Shown piece after piece: positions 52,581 to 60,968 of a DNA stretch of 64,000 bases; the stretch's first letter is position 1; each line of letters begins with the position of its first letter. A model generated the notes under the pieces. That model ran no database searches, was not told the DNA's origin, and saw only the letters and a list, made by a program, of their open reading frames with translations. The stretch is from NCBI RefSeq assembly GCF_040120695.1, contig NZ_JBEEAC010000021.1, positions 62,001-126,000 of the forward strand, in the 5' to 3' direction. A program made the translations under genes and the position numbers. This DNA comes from Plantactinospora sp040120695. Its GTDB lineage: Bacteria > Actinomycetota > Actinomycetes > Mycobacteriales > Micromonosporaceae.

Positions 52581-53456
52581 TCAGGAGTGTCGCCGGCCCA
52601 GGGCGTCCAGCTCGCGCAACCCCGGGGTGTTCTGAATCACCCGGGTGAAGCTGACCTTCTCGCTGGCGGCGGTGAGCGCGGTGATCAGGGCGAGTGCCCC
52701 GGCCCGCCCCACCGGCCCGGTACGGGCGGCGAGCGCGACCCCGAGCAGCGCGCCGAGGGCGTTCGCCCCGCTGTCGCCGAGCATGACGCGTTCGTCGAGG
52801 TCGGCCGGGAGCAGCGCGGCGGCCGCACCGACCGGCCCGGCGGCGAGCCCACCGGTCGGGCCGGGCAGCAGTGGCGCGCCGAGCAGCACGCCGGACTTGA
52901 GTGCCCGTCCCGGCCGCAGGTCGAGCAGGTTGACCAGGTTCGCGGTACCGGCGATGACGCCCGCGCCGAGCAGCAGGTCGACGACTCCGCCGGCGGTCCC
53001 GGCGCGGCGGCGGCCTGGATGGGACCGGACCGCCGGGTCGGCGGCGAGCAGGGCCGCGGCGGCCAGCCCGGCTGCACCGACCCCGGCGATCTTGACGACG
53101 CCGCTGGTCACCCGCCCCTGGCGGAGCGCGGCGAGGTGCCCGGCGAAGCCCTTGGCGGTCTTCTGCTCCGGCCGGGCACCGACCACGTCGTCATAGAGCC
53201 CGACGGTCCCGCAGGAGAGGCCGGCGACCAGGGCGGCGGCCCCGGCCGGGCGGCTCGGCGCGCCGGCGGCGGCACCCACGGCCGCTCCCGCGGCGAGCGC
53301 CGGGCCGGCGGCGAGGGTGACGGTGCGCCCCCGAAAGTTGGTACGGCGCAGCCCGGCCGCCCAGGGGCCGGCGAGCACGCCACGCAGGGCGGCGCCGGCG
53401 AGCAGTGCGCCGACACCGAGCGCCCGGGCCCCGGCGCTCCTTGACCGGGCGGTCAC
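52581..53456 (-). CDS. MraY/WecA-like membrane glycosyl-phosphotransferase-related protein
   Basis: Hydrophobic protein of 291 residues. It retains the pattern of polyprenyl-phosphate sugar-1-phosphate transferases: GTVGLYDDVVGARPEQKTAKG (the D-D of loop 1), NLVNLLDLRPGRALK (the N-x-x-N-x-x-D loop) and RVMLGDSGANALGALLGVAL (DSG/DSGA motif). It is shorter than MraY and lacks some acidic residues of the second loop, so activity is uncertain. The GTG at 53456 overlaps the steB stop (GTGA), and its stop is 1 base before the MurJ-like gene. Likely acts with the flippase and glycosyltransferase on an envelope glycolipid; inference from context. Confidence 0.8.
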   Translation of the reverse strand: MTARSRSAGARALGVGALLAGAALRGVLAGPWAAGLRRTNFRGRTVTLAAGPALAAGAAVGAAAGAPSRPAGAAALVAGLSCGTVGLYDDVVGARPEQKTAKGFAGHLAALRQGRVTSGVVKIAGVGAAGLAAAALLAADPAVRSHPGRRRAGTAGGVVDLLLGAGVIAGTANLVNLLDLRPGRALKSGVLLGAPLLPGPTGGLAAGPVGAAAALLPADLDERVMLGDSGANALGALLGVALAARTGPVGRAGALALITALTAASEKVSFTRVIQNTPGLRELDALGRRHS

Positions 53457-54388
53457 TCCGGCATTTCCGGCAGCAGCGAGTCGGCACCCGCGCCGACGCC
53501 GTACGCGCCGGCCTGTTTCTGGGTTGTCTGCCGGCCCAGCGCCAGCGCGGTGACCACCTGCCCGGCCACGGTGTTGGTGTTGTCGACGGTGGAAATGGTC
53601 TTGGAGAGCGCGGGGTCCCGACGTACCTCGGCGACCAGGTTGCCGCCGCTGCTGCCGTTGCCGGCGACCACGATCGCCCCGGCCTTGTCGAACTGCTCGG
53701 CGAGCTGGACCACCGCCCGGTCCTTGCGGGCCGCGTCCCGGTCCACGTACGGCTGCCCGCTGACCACCACGACCGCCTCGGCGGGACCAGTGATTTTTTC
53801 CGGCACGTTGAGGTAGCCCTCCTCGCTGTAGTCGTCCAGCACGGAACGCCGGTCGGCCTCGGTCACCGGCGAGCCGCCCTCGGGGCGGTCCAGCAGGGCG
53901 CTGGCCAGCAGGGCGCTGGACTTCTCCACCCCCTCACCGCTGGGCAGCCCGACGTCCGGGACGGTGGGCCTGACCGCCCTGGCCGCGACGCCCAGTAGCA
54001 GGACGCTGTTGTCCGGGTCGACGAACTTCTCCTGCACGTCGATCTGCCCGGTGACCGAGGCACCGGCCAGCCGGAGCATCTCGACGATCCCCTCGACCTG
54101 GTCCTGCCCGCTCGGCAGCACCAGGAGCAGGACGCGCCGGCCGGCGAGGGTGCCCTTGAGCATGTGCGGCGCCGCCTCCCGGACGAAGTCCTCCTCACGC
54201 TGGACCTCGGTTTCGAGGCTGTTCACCGACTCGCGCAGCTGCTCGTTCTTCTTGCCCAGCGCGTTGACCTGGTCCTTGAGCGAGTCGGCCACCGGACCGT
54301 TCAGCGCGGCGGTACCCACGACCAGGCCGATCGCCAGGGCGAGGAACACCGCGGTCAGCGAGACCACGTGGTACCGGAAATTGATCAC
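53453..54388 (-). CDS. SteB-like cell-separation protein (copper transporter/DUF3186 family)
   Basis: Protein of 311 residues: one N-terminal transmembrane helix (VSLTAVFLALAIGLVVGTAA), a coiled coil (about residues 35-75: DSLKDQVNALGKKNEQLRES) and an alpha/beta extracytoplasmic domain (RVLLLVLPSGQDQVEGIVEM, AVVVVSGQPYVDRDAA). GTG at 54388 with AAGAGG upstream is the natural start (VINFRYHVVSL). Databases often label the family copper transporter, but in Corynebacterium glutamicum the homologue SteB works with SteA in daughter-cell separation. It is encoded just after steA (50 bases), matching that pairing. Confidence 0.88.
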   Translation of the reverse strand: MINFRYHVVSLTAVFLALAIGLVVGTAALNGPVADSLKDQVNALGKKNEQLRESVNSLETEVQREEDFVREAAPHMLKGTLAGRRVLLLVLPSGQDQVEGIVEMLRLAGASVTGQIDVQEKFVDPDNSVLLLGVAARAVRPTVPDVGLPSGEGVEKSSALLASALLDRPEGGSPVTEADRRSVLDDYSEEGYLNVPEKITGPAEAVVVVSGQPYVDRDAARKDRAVVQLAEQFDKAGAIVVAGNGSSGGNLVAEVRRDPALSKTISTVDNTNTVAGQVVTALALGRQTTQKQAGAYGVGAGADSLLPEMPE

Positions 54389-54438
54389 GACAAGAGCCTC
54401 TTGATCGTCACTCGGGGCCGGGAGGAGACCAGCACTGA

Positions 54439-55617
54439 CTAGAAGAGCTGTCCGAGCTGGAATACGACATTGTCCCACCACTCGGCGGCGACCCCGAGGT
54501 AAGCCTTACCGACGGTGGAGACGGCGACCGCCGATGCCATCGCGGCCAACGCCGAGAGCACCAGCAGCAACAGCGACGACCCGGAGATGCTCTGCCGGTA
54601 GAGCCGGCTGACCCCCTTGGCGTCGACCAGCTTGCCGCCGACCTTGAGCCGGGTCAGGAAGGTGGAGGCCATCCCGCCCCGCCCCTTGTCCAGGAACTCG
54701 ACCAGGGTGGCGTGGGTGCCGACCGCGACGATCAGCGACGCGCCCTTGCCGTCGGCGAGCAGCATCGCCAGGTCCTCGCTGGTGGCCGCGGCCGGGAAGG
54801 TCTGCGCGGTCACGCCGAGGCCGTTCACCCGGGCCAGTCCCGGCGCCCGGCCGTCCGGGTACGCGTGCACGATCACCTCGGCGCCGCACCGCAGTACGTC
54901 GTCGGTGACCGAGTCCATGTCGCCGATGATCAGATCTGGCGTGTAACCCGCCTCCACCAGCGCGTCCGCGCCGCCGTCCACGCCGATCAGCACCGGCTTG
55001 AACTCCCGGATGTACGGGCGCAGCACGTCCAGGTCGGCCTTGTAGTCGTAGCCCCGGACCACGATCAGGCAGTGCCGGCCCCGGATCGGGGTCTCGACAT
55101 CCGGCACGCCGACCCCGTCGAGCAGCAGCTCCCGTTCCTGCTTGAGGTATTCCATGGTGTTGGCGGCGAACGCCTCCAACTGCACCGACAGCCCTTCCCG
55201 GGCGTCGGCCATCGCCTTGGCCACCGATTCGGCGTCCTGCCGGCTGCCGTGCCCGACCGGTTCCTCGCCGAGCAGCACGGTGTTGCCGTCGATCCGGACC
55301 GTGTCACCCTCCCGGATCTGCTGGAAGATGCCCTCGCCGAGGTCGTCGAGGAGCGGGATCCCGGCTTTGATCAGCACTTCCGGCCCGAGGTTCGGATAGC
55401 GGCCGGAGACCGACGGCTTGGCGTTGAGCACCGCGGCGACGCCGACCGCGACCAGCGAGTCGGCCGCGACCCGGTCCAGGTCGACATGGTCGATCACCGC
55501 GACGTCGCCCGGACGGAGCCGGCTGACCAGGCGCTTCGTCCGGCGATCCAGCCGCGCGGTGCCGACGACTTTGCCCGGTTCGGCGCTCCGGGCCCGGCGC
55601 AACGTGGGTAAACGCAT
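54439..55617 (-). CDS. steA: septation protein SteA (thiamin pyrophosphokinase-like fold)
   Basis: Protein of 392 residues. The N-terminal part includes GTARLDRRTKRLVSRLRPGD; the centre resembles thiamin pyrophosphokinase (LIGVDGGADALVEAGYTPDL, IIGDMDSVTDDVL at about residues 215-250). A single transmembrane helix lies near the C-terminus (SLLLLVLSALAAMASAVAV). Catalytic residues for kinase activity were not verified. SteA homologues are needed for efficient septum splitting in corynebacteria. The ATG at 55617 (MRLPTLRRARSAEPGK) is the usual start. It is followed 50 bases later by the steB-like gene. Confidence 0.9.
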   Translation of the reverse strand: MRLPTLRRARSAEPGKVVGTARLDRRTKRLVSRLRPGDVAVIDHVDLDRVAADSLVAVGVAAVLNAKPSVSGRYPNLGPEVLIKAGIPLLDDLGEGIFQQIREGDTVRIDGNTVLLGEEPVGHGSRQDAESVAKAMADAREGLSVQLEAFAANTMEYLKQERELLLDGVGVPDVETPIRGRHCLIVVRGYDYKADLDVLRPYIREFKPVLIGVDGGADALVEAGYTPDLIIGDMDSVTDDVLRCGAEVIVHAYPDGRAPGLARVNGLGVTAQTFPAAATSEDLAMLLADGKGASLIVAVGTHATLVEFLDKGRGGMASTFLTRLKVGGKLVDAKGVSRLYRQSISGSSLLLLVLSALAAMASAVAVSTVGKAYLGVAAEWWDNVVFQLGQLF

Positions 55618-55796
55618 CCCAACCATCCTGGCATGTGGGGCAGAGCTTTCTGTCGCGACATGCCTGAGCAGGGCCGCCACCCCAAGGGAACCATATTCAT
55701 GCCCGGTCGGATGTGGTCGGCATCACATCATTCGATTCGGTACCACGGTACGTGACCGAAAGTTTCACGCTCCGTCGCGTACGCGGTGCCGGGGCC

Positions 55797-57554
55797 TCAG
55801 GAGCGACGTTCCCGGGCAGCCACCGCCAGAAGTTCCTCCGCATGCGCGATACCCAGATCGGAGTCCGGCAAACCGGCGAGCATCCGGGCCAGCTCCCGGG
55901 CCCGTTCGGTGTCCTCCACCACCCGAACCCCGCTGGTTGTCACCGCACCGCCGGTGTCCTTGGCCACCACCAGGTGCCGGTCGGCGAACGCGGCCACCTG
56001 CGGCAGGTGGGTCACCACCAGCACCTGGTGGCTGCGGGCCAACCGGGCCAACCGTCGACCGATCTCCACCGCCGCCTGCCCGCCGACCCCGGCGTCGACC
56101 TCGTCGAAGACCAGCGTGGGCGGGCCGCCGGAGCCGGCGAAGACCACCTCGATGGCGAGCATCACCCGGGACAGCTCGCCGCCGGAGGCACCGCGCTGCA
56201 GCGGTAGCGCCGGGGCGCCCGGATGGGCCAGCAGCCGCAGTTCGACCTCGTCCGCCCCGTCCGGGCCGACCCCGACCTCGGCCCCGTCGACGGTGAGGGT
56301 CGGCTCGGCCTTGCCGGCCGGCCGGGGCAACACCGCCACCTCGATCCGGGCGTGCGGCATTGCCAGCCCGGCCAGCTCGACGGTCACCTGCTCGGCGAAG
56401 CGGGTGGCCGCCTCGCGCCGGGCCGCCGAGAGCCGGCCGGCCAACTCGGCCACCTCGCCCGCCAACCGCTGCCGCTCCCGATCCAGCTCGTCGAGGAGTT
56501 CATCGGAGGTGTCCAGCTCCGACAGTCGGCTCCGAGCCCGGTCCGCCCAGGCGATCACCCCGTCGACATCGTCGGCGTACTTGCGGGTCAGCCCGCGCAG
56601 CGCGGCCCGGCGCTCGTAGATGACCTGCAACCGGGCCGGGTCGGCGTCCAGCGCGGCGAGGTAGCCGGACAGCTCGGCCGCGATGTCGCCGACCAGCGTG
56701 GCGACCTCCTCCAGCCGCCCCGACAGGTCACCGAGGGTCCGGTCCACCCCGGCCTGTGCCTCCAGCGTCCGGCGGGCGTGTCCGAGCAGGGTGGTCACGT
56801 CGGCCATCTCGTCGGTCGGCTCGGCGGCGCCCGCCACGCAGAGCTGGGCGGTCTGCGCGGCGGTCCGCAGCCCCTCCGCGTGCTCCAGCCGCTGCGCCTC
56901 GGCCTTGAGCTCCTCGTCCTCACCCGGCTGCGGGTCGACCCGGGTGATCTCGTCGAGACCCAGCCGCAGCAGGTCGGCCTCCTGGTTGCGCTCCCGCGCG
57001 TTGCGCCGCCGGTCGGCCAGGTCGTCGGAGACCCGCCGCCACCGGGTGTACGACTCGCGCAGGCTCTCCAACAGCTTCTCGTGCTCCGACCCGCCGAACC
57101 GGTCAAGCGCGGCCCGCTGCTCCGCCGGCCGGAGCAGCCGGAGCTGGTCCGACTGGCCGTGCACGGCCAGCACCTGCTCGCCCACCTCGGCCAGCATCGA
57201 CACCGGCATGCTGCGACCGGCCACGTGCGCCCGTGACCGCCCCTCCACGGTGACCGCACGGCTGAGCAGCACCGAGCCGTCCTCGTCCGGCTCACCGCCG
57301 GCGTCCACCACCCGGGCGTGCACCGCCGTCGCGGTGGCGCCGGTCAGCCGCAGCCGCCCCTCCACCACGGCCCGGCCGGGATCGGCCCGCACCCGGCCGG
57401 CGTCGGCCCGCCCGCCGAAGAGCAGGCCGAGACCGGTCACCACCATCGTCTTTCCGGCGCCGGTCTCGCCCGTGATGACGTTCATGCCGCGAGTCAGCGG
57501 CAGTGTGGTGTCCTCGATGACACCCAGTCCGGTGATGCGCAGCTCTTCCAGCAC
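55797..57554 (-). CDS. recN: DNA repair protein RecN
   Basis: SMC-like ATPase of double-strand break repair, 585 residues. N-terminal Walker A is VITGETGAGKTMVVTGLGLL (about residues 25-45). A central coiled coil (about 150-350) includes RNARERNQEADLLRLGLDE. The C-terminal half has LQRGASGGELSRVMLAIEVV (signature), PTLVFDEVDAGVGGQAAVEIG (Walker B) and HQVLVVTHLPQVAAFADRHL. GTG at 57554 (VLEELRITGLGVIEDTTLP) fits the family start; GTG 57560 is two residues longer. It lies downstream of nadK and tlyA in the conserved tlyA-nadK-recN order. Confidence 0.96.
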   Translation of the reverse strand: MLEELRITGLGVIEDTTLPLTRGMNVITGETGAGKTMVVTGLGLLFGGRADAGRVRADPGRAVVEGRLRLTGATATAVHARVVDAGGEPDEDGSVLLSRAVTVEGRSRAHVAGRSMPVSMLAEVGEQVLAVHGQSDQLRLLRPAEQRAALDRFGGSEHEKLLESLRESYTRWRRVSDDLADRRRNARERNQEADLLRLGLDEITRVDPQPGEDEELKAEAQRLEHAEGLRTAAQTAQLCVAGAAEPTDEMADVTTLLGHARRTLEAQAGVDRTLGDLSGRLEEVATLVGDIAAELSGYLAALDADPARLQVIYERRAALRGLTRKYADDVDGVIAWADRARSRLSELDTSDELLDELDRERQRLAGEVAELAGRLSAARREAATRFAEQVTVELAGLAMPHARIEVAVLPRPAGKAEPTLTVDGAEVGVGPDGADEVELRLLAHPGAPALPLQRGASGGELSRVMLAIEVVFAGSGGPPTLVFDEVDAGVGGQAAVEIGRRLARLARSHQVLVVTHLPQVAAFADRHLVVAKDTGGAVTTSGVRVVEDTERARELARMLAGLPDSDLGIAHAEELLAVAARERRS

Positions 57555-57670
57555 AGGCACCGACAGTAGTAGCGGTCCCCGACACTTGACCACCCGGCAC
57601 ACGTACCCGAGCGGTATCGGGCCCGCGGCCCGCCCGTCCGTCCGGCATACGTCCGCCCGTCCGTCGGCCC

Positions 57671-57736
57671 GCGGATCGCCCCGTTGCCGGCCGGCGGGCA
57701 CCGGCGGATCGCCCTGTTGCCGGCCGGCGGGCACCG
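57671..57736. repeat. two 33-base direct repeats upstream of recN
   Basis: The unit GCGGATCGCC.CGTTGCCGG followed by CCGGCGGGCACC occurs twice head to tail (57671 and 57704). The nadK-recN gap is 261 bases and contains nothing else recognisable. The region could be read in the recN frame, but it is unlike RecN. Confidence 0.75.
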
Positions 57737-57815
57737 GCGGGTCGGGCGACTGTCCGGCCACGGTAGCGGCCTGTGGATCGCGGTGCTGTCCGGTGCCGCT
57801 GGCACCCCGCCGTGG

Positions 57816-58700
57816 TCAGCGGCGGTTGCCCCGCCAGCCGTGCACCGGCAGGCCGAACTTCGCCACCAGCCGGTCGGTGAAATGCCGGGTGCGCAGCCGG
57901 ACGATTCGCACCGGCAGCGCACCCCGCTGCACCGTGACCCTGGCCCCGGGCGGCAGGTCGTAGACCCGGCGACCGTCGCAGCAGAGCACCGCCAGGGTGG
58001 TGAACGGGTCCACCGTGATGGTGAAGCTCGCCGTCGGCGCGGTAACGATCGGCCGGCTGAACAGCGCGTGCGCGCTGATCGGCACCAGCAGCAGCGCCTC
58101 CACCTCCGGCCAGACCACCGGGCCACCGGCCGAGAACGCGTACGCGGTGGAGCCGGTCGGCGTCGCACAGACCACACCGTCGCAGCCGTACCGGGACAGT
58201 GGCCGGTCGTCGACGTCGACGAGCAGCTCCAGCATCTGGGCCCGCTCGCCCTTCTCCACGCTCACCTCGTTGAGCGCCCACGAATCGATCACCGGACCGC
58301 CCTCGAACTCGGCCCGGGTGTCGAGGGTGAGCCGCTCGTCCACTGTGTAGTTCCGGTCCACGATGTCCCGGACCGCCTGATCCAGGTCGTCGATCTCGGC
58401 CTCGGCGAGGAAGCCGACCTTTCCGAGGTTGATACCGAGCAGCGGTGCCTTCGCCGGCCGGGCCAGATCGGCGGCGCGCAGGAAGGTACCGTCGCCGCCG
58501 AGCGCGAGGACGATCTCGGCGCCCTCGGCCGCGCCGAGCAGGCTCACCGGGGTCACCCCGGGCAGGTCCAGGTCGTCGGCCTCCTCGGCCACCACCCGGA
58601 CCTCGAAGCCGGCCTGGATCAGGTCCGCAGCGACCGTACGGGCATGCTCGGTGCTCCGCCGCCGTCCGGTGTGCGTGACCAACAGCGCCGTCCGGGTCAT
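57816..58700 (-). CDS. nadK: NAD kinase
   Basis: ATP/polyphosphate-dependent NAD kinase making NADP, 294 residues. GGDGTFLRAAD (about residues 68-78) is the catalytic motif; GINLGKVGFLAEAE, ALNEVSVEK and TPTGSTAYAFSAGGP are the other conserved blocks. Its ATG overlaps the tlyA stop as ATGA. The gene is full length for the family. Confidence 0.97.
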   Translation of the reverse strand: MTRTALLVTHTGRRRSTEHARTVAADLIQAGFEVRVVAEEADDLDLPGVTPVSLLGAAEGAEIVLALGGDGTFLRAADLARPAKAPLLGINLGKVGFLAEAEIDDLDQAVRDIVDRNYTVDERLTLDTRAEFEGGPVIDSWALNEVSVEKGERAQMLELLVDVDDRPLSRYGCDGVVCATPTGSTAYAFSAGGPVVWPEVEALLLVPISAHALFSRPIVTAPTASFTITVDPFTTLAVLCCDGRRVYDLPPGARVTVQRGALPVRIVRLRTRHFTDRLVAKFGLPVHGWRGNRR

Positions 58701-59524
58701 CGGACTCCCTCCCGCGCCACCGCCGGCCCGGCCGTCACCACCGCTGCCACCAGCGCCTCGTCCGGCGGTGGCGCGTCGGCGCGCAGCCAGACGAAGAACT
58801 CCACATTGCCGCTCGGCCCCGGTAGCGGGCTCGCCACCACACCGGCCAGGCCGAGACCGAGTCCGGCCGCCGCGTCGGTCACCGTGCGCACCGCCTCGAC
58901 CCGTAGCTGCGGATCGCGTACCACCCCACCGCTGCCCACCCGTTCCCTTCCCACCTCGAACTGCGGCTTGACCATCAGCACCAGGTCACCGTCCGGGGTG
59001 GTGCAGCCGGCAAGCGCCGGCAGTACCAGGCGGAGCGAGATGAACGACAGGTCCGCGACGGTGAGGGTCACCGTGCCGCCGATGGTGTCGGGCGTCAGGG
59101 TACGCACATTCGTGCGCTCGAATACCCGGACCCGCTCGTCGGACCGGATTGTCCAGGCCAGCTGGCCGTAGCCGACGTCCACCGCCACCACCTCGGCGGC
59201 GCCGGCCCGGAGCAGCACGTCGGTGAAACCACCGGTCGACGCTCCCGCATCCAGGCAGCGCCGGCCGGTGACGTCCAGCCCGTCCGGGGCGAACGCCGCG
59301 AGCGCGCCGGCCAGTTTGTGGCCGCCCCGGGAGACGTACTCCGTACTCGGGTCCTCGCCGAGCACCCGAACCGGATCCGCCGGGTCCACCATCGCGGCCA
59401 CCTTCTGCGCCCGTACCCCGCGGGTCTGCACCCGCCCGGCCTCGACCAGCGCCGCTGCCTGTTCCCGGGACCGGGCCATCCCACGGCGGACGAGTTCGGC
59501 GTCGAGCCGGGTACGACGTGCCAT
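58697..59524 (-). CDS. tlyA: TlyA rRNA 2'-O-methyltransferase/hemolysin-like
   Basis: Protein of 275 residues: N-terminal S4 domain (RLDAELVRRGMARSREQAAA, VSRGGHKLAGAL) and an FtsJ-like methyltransferase domain (RCLDAGASTGGFTDVLLRAG is the SAM loop; VAVDVGYGQLAWTIR; VTLTVADLSFISLRLVLPAL; LVMVKPQFEVGRE). In mycobacteria TlyA methylates 16S and 23S rRNA and its loss gives capreomycin resistance. ATG 59524 with GGAGA upstream. It starts 24 bases after a small hypothetical gene and overlaps nadK. Confidence 0.96.
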   Translation of the reverse strand: MARRTRLDAELVRRGMARSREQAAALVEAGRVQTRGVRAQKVAAMVDPADPVRVLGEDPSTEYVSRGGHKLAGALAAFAPDGLDVTGRRCLDAGASTGGFTDVLLRAGAAEVVAVDVGYGQLAWTIRSDERVRVFERTNVRTLTPDTIGGTVTLTVADLSFISLRLVLPALAGCTTPDGDLVLMVKPQFEVGRERVGSGGVVRDPQLRVEAVRTVTDAAAGLGLGLAGVVASPLPGPSGNVEFFVWLRADAPPPDEALVAAVVTAGPAVAREGVR

Positions 59525-59548
59525 CGCAGTTCTCCGAGGGGGCTGGGC

Positions 59549-59812
59549 TCACGCCTGGTCGATGGTGGCGAGGGTTTCCCGCAGGGTCTGGTGCGCCGCC
59601 TCGTACTGGGCGATCTGGTCGGCAGGCGGCAGGTTCGCGGCGTTCGCCATCGCCCGAAGTACCGCGTCCACGGCGGGGTGGCCCGAGCCGTCGCCGTCCG
59701 GGCCGGTGGCATTGCTCCGCTCGCCCGCCGACGCCGGGCCGGGAGCCGGACGGGCCGTTCCGGGAACGGGCGGAGCCGGCCGGAACGACCCCGGTAGGGG
59801 TACCTGACTCAT
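59549..59812 (-). CDS. small conserved-position hypothetical protein
   Basis: Eighty-seven residues. The first 45 are Pro/Ala/Gly-rich (SQVPLPGSFRPAPPVPGTAR); the last 40 are helical (AVDAVLRAMANAANLPPADQ, then YEAAHQTLRETLATIDQA). GGAGG lies 6 bases before the ATG at 59812. No family is recognised. It sits between a phasin-like gene and tlyA in the same direction. The helical end suggests a small adaptor, but nothing further can be said. Confidence 0.7.
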   Translation of the reverse strand: MSQVPLPGSFRPAPPVPGTARPAPGPASAGERSNATGPDGDGSGHPAVDAVLRAMANAANLPPADQIAQYEAAHQTLRETLATIDQA

Positions 59813-59864
59813 GCCGCTCCTCCGCATTGCCCGTCAACCCGGCGGACCCGGTCTCCAGTGAGGA

Positions 59865-60452
59865 TCATGCCGCATCGCCGCCCGGCGGCGCCGTCCGCTT
59901 GGCCACGGCCCTACCCGGAACCGACTTCTTCACGGCCACCGCCTTGCTCGCGCCCGCCTTCCTCGCCACGGTCTTCTTCGCCGTCGGCTGGTTCGCCACG
60001 GCCTTCTTCGCCACGGCCTTCTTGGCGACCGCCTTCTTCGCCACGGTCTTCTTGGCTGGCCTGTCACTACCGGCCGGCGCATCCCGACCCGGTGGTCGTC
60101 CCTCGCCCGCTTCCGTCGCCGCCGCACCGACGGCGCCACCCGGCGCCCCCGCCCGGGCGGCAGAAAGTTCCCGCTCCAACCGGGCGACCCGGTCGGTCAG
60201 CGCCGTGACCTCGTCCGCGCTGGCCAGCCCGAGGGCCGCGAGGGTGCGGTCGATCTCGACCCGGATGATCCGGATCAGCGCCTCCCGGTTGGCCATCCCG
60301 GTGGAAACCAGCTCCTCGGCCATGGTCTGCAGTTGAGCGGCCGTGGCTCCGCTGGATCCGACCAGCTTCCTGGCGGCGGCCTGCGCACGCTTCTTCGACG
60401 CTTCCGTCAGCCCGAGGGCCAGCTCAAGGTAGGCCCGCCACGCGTCCTGCAT
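59865..60452 (-). CDS. phasin-like protein with histone-like Lys/Ala-rich tail
   Basis: Protein of 195 residues. Residues 1-100 are amphipathic helices with a coiled coil (YLELALGLTEASKKRAQAAA, LTDRVARLERELSAA), similar to PhaF/PhaI-type granule-associated proteins. Residues 131-187 repeat a KKAVA unit like the histone H1-like arm of PhaF and of actinobacterial HU proteins. Such tails bind DNA. Roles could be polymer-granule positioning or nucleoid binding; neither is proven, and no polyester synthase gene is in the window. The ATG at 60452 is preceded by AAAGGA. Confidence 0.8.
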   Translation of the reverse strand: MQDAWRAYLELALGLTEASKKRAQAAARKLVGSSGATAAQLQTMAEELVSTGMANREALIRIIRVEIDRTLAALGLASADEVTALTDRVARLERELSAARAGAPGGAVGAAATEAGEGRPPGRDAPAGSDRPAKKTVAKKAVAKKAVAKKAVANQPTAKKTVARKAGASKAVAVKKSVPGRAVAKRTAPPGGDAA

Positions 60453-60570
60453 ACCTCGGTCCTTTCGCGGGTGCCGACTGTTCAGGTTGTCACGCTACCG
60501 GGCGCCCCGGTCCGCCCAGTGCGGTACGGTGCCCGGGGACGGGCGTGGCGTGATGCGAGGGGGCACGACG

Positions 60571-60909
60571 ATGGCGACCGTGGACGAGTGCCGGCAGGCG
60601 TTGCACGATTTGGCGGCCCGGATGGACGCCAACGCCGACAAGGTACGCAAGCAGGTCGATCTCGACCGCACCCTGGCCTGCCGGATCACCGACCTGGGTA
60701 CGGCGTTCCACGGCCGGCTGACCGGTGGACGCCTGGTCGAGCTGGCTGACGGGGACGACCCGCAGGCGAAGATCGCGCTGAGCACCACCAGTGACGACCT
60801 GATCCGCCTCGTCCGAGGCGAGCTGGACGTGCCGAAGGCCCTCGCGTCCCGGCAGATGTCGATCAACGCCAACCCGTTCGATCTGCTCAAGCTCCGCAAG
60901 ATGCTCTGA
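60571..60909 (+). CDS. SCP2 sterol-carrier-like domain protein
   Basis: Small protein of 112 residues: ATVDECRQALHDLAARMD, then RTLACRITDLGTAFHGRL, ALSTTSDDLIRLVRGELDVP and the tail NANPFDLLKLRKML. This is the SCP2/sterol-binding fold, a small lipid-binding cavity. The ATG at 60571 has GAGGGGG about 8 bases upstream; an in-frame ATG at 60550 is possible. It is the only plus-strand gene between 35 and 64 kb. Ligand unknown. Confidence 0.85.
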   Translation: MATVDECRQALHDLAARMDANADKVRKQVDLDRTLACRITDLGTAFHGRLTGGRLVELADGDDPQAKIALSTTSDDLIRLVRGELDVPKALASRQMSINANPFDLLKLRKML

Positions 60910-60968
60910 CCGCAGATGCTCTGACCACAGCTGGCCCGTCCACGCCGTCCCGCCGATGTCACTCACGG

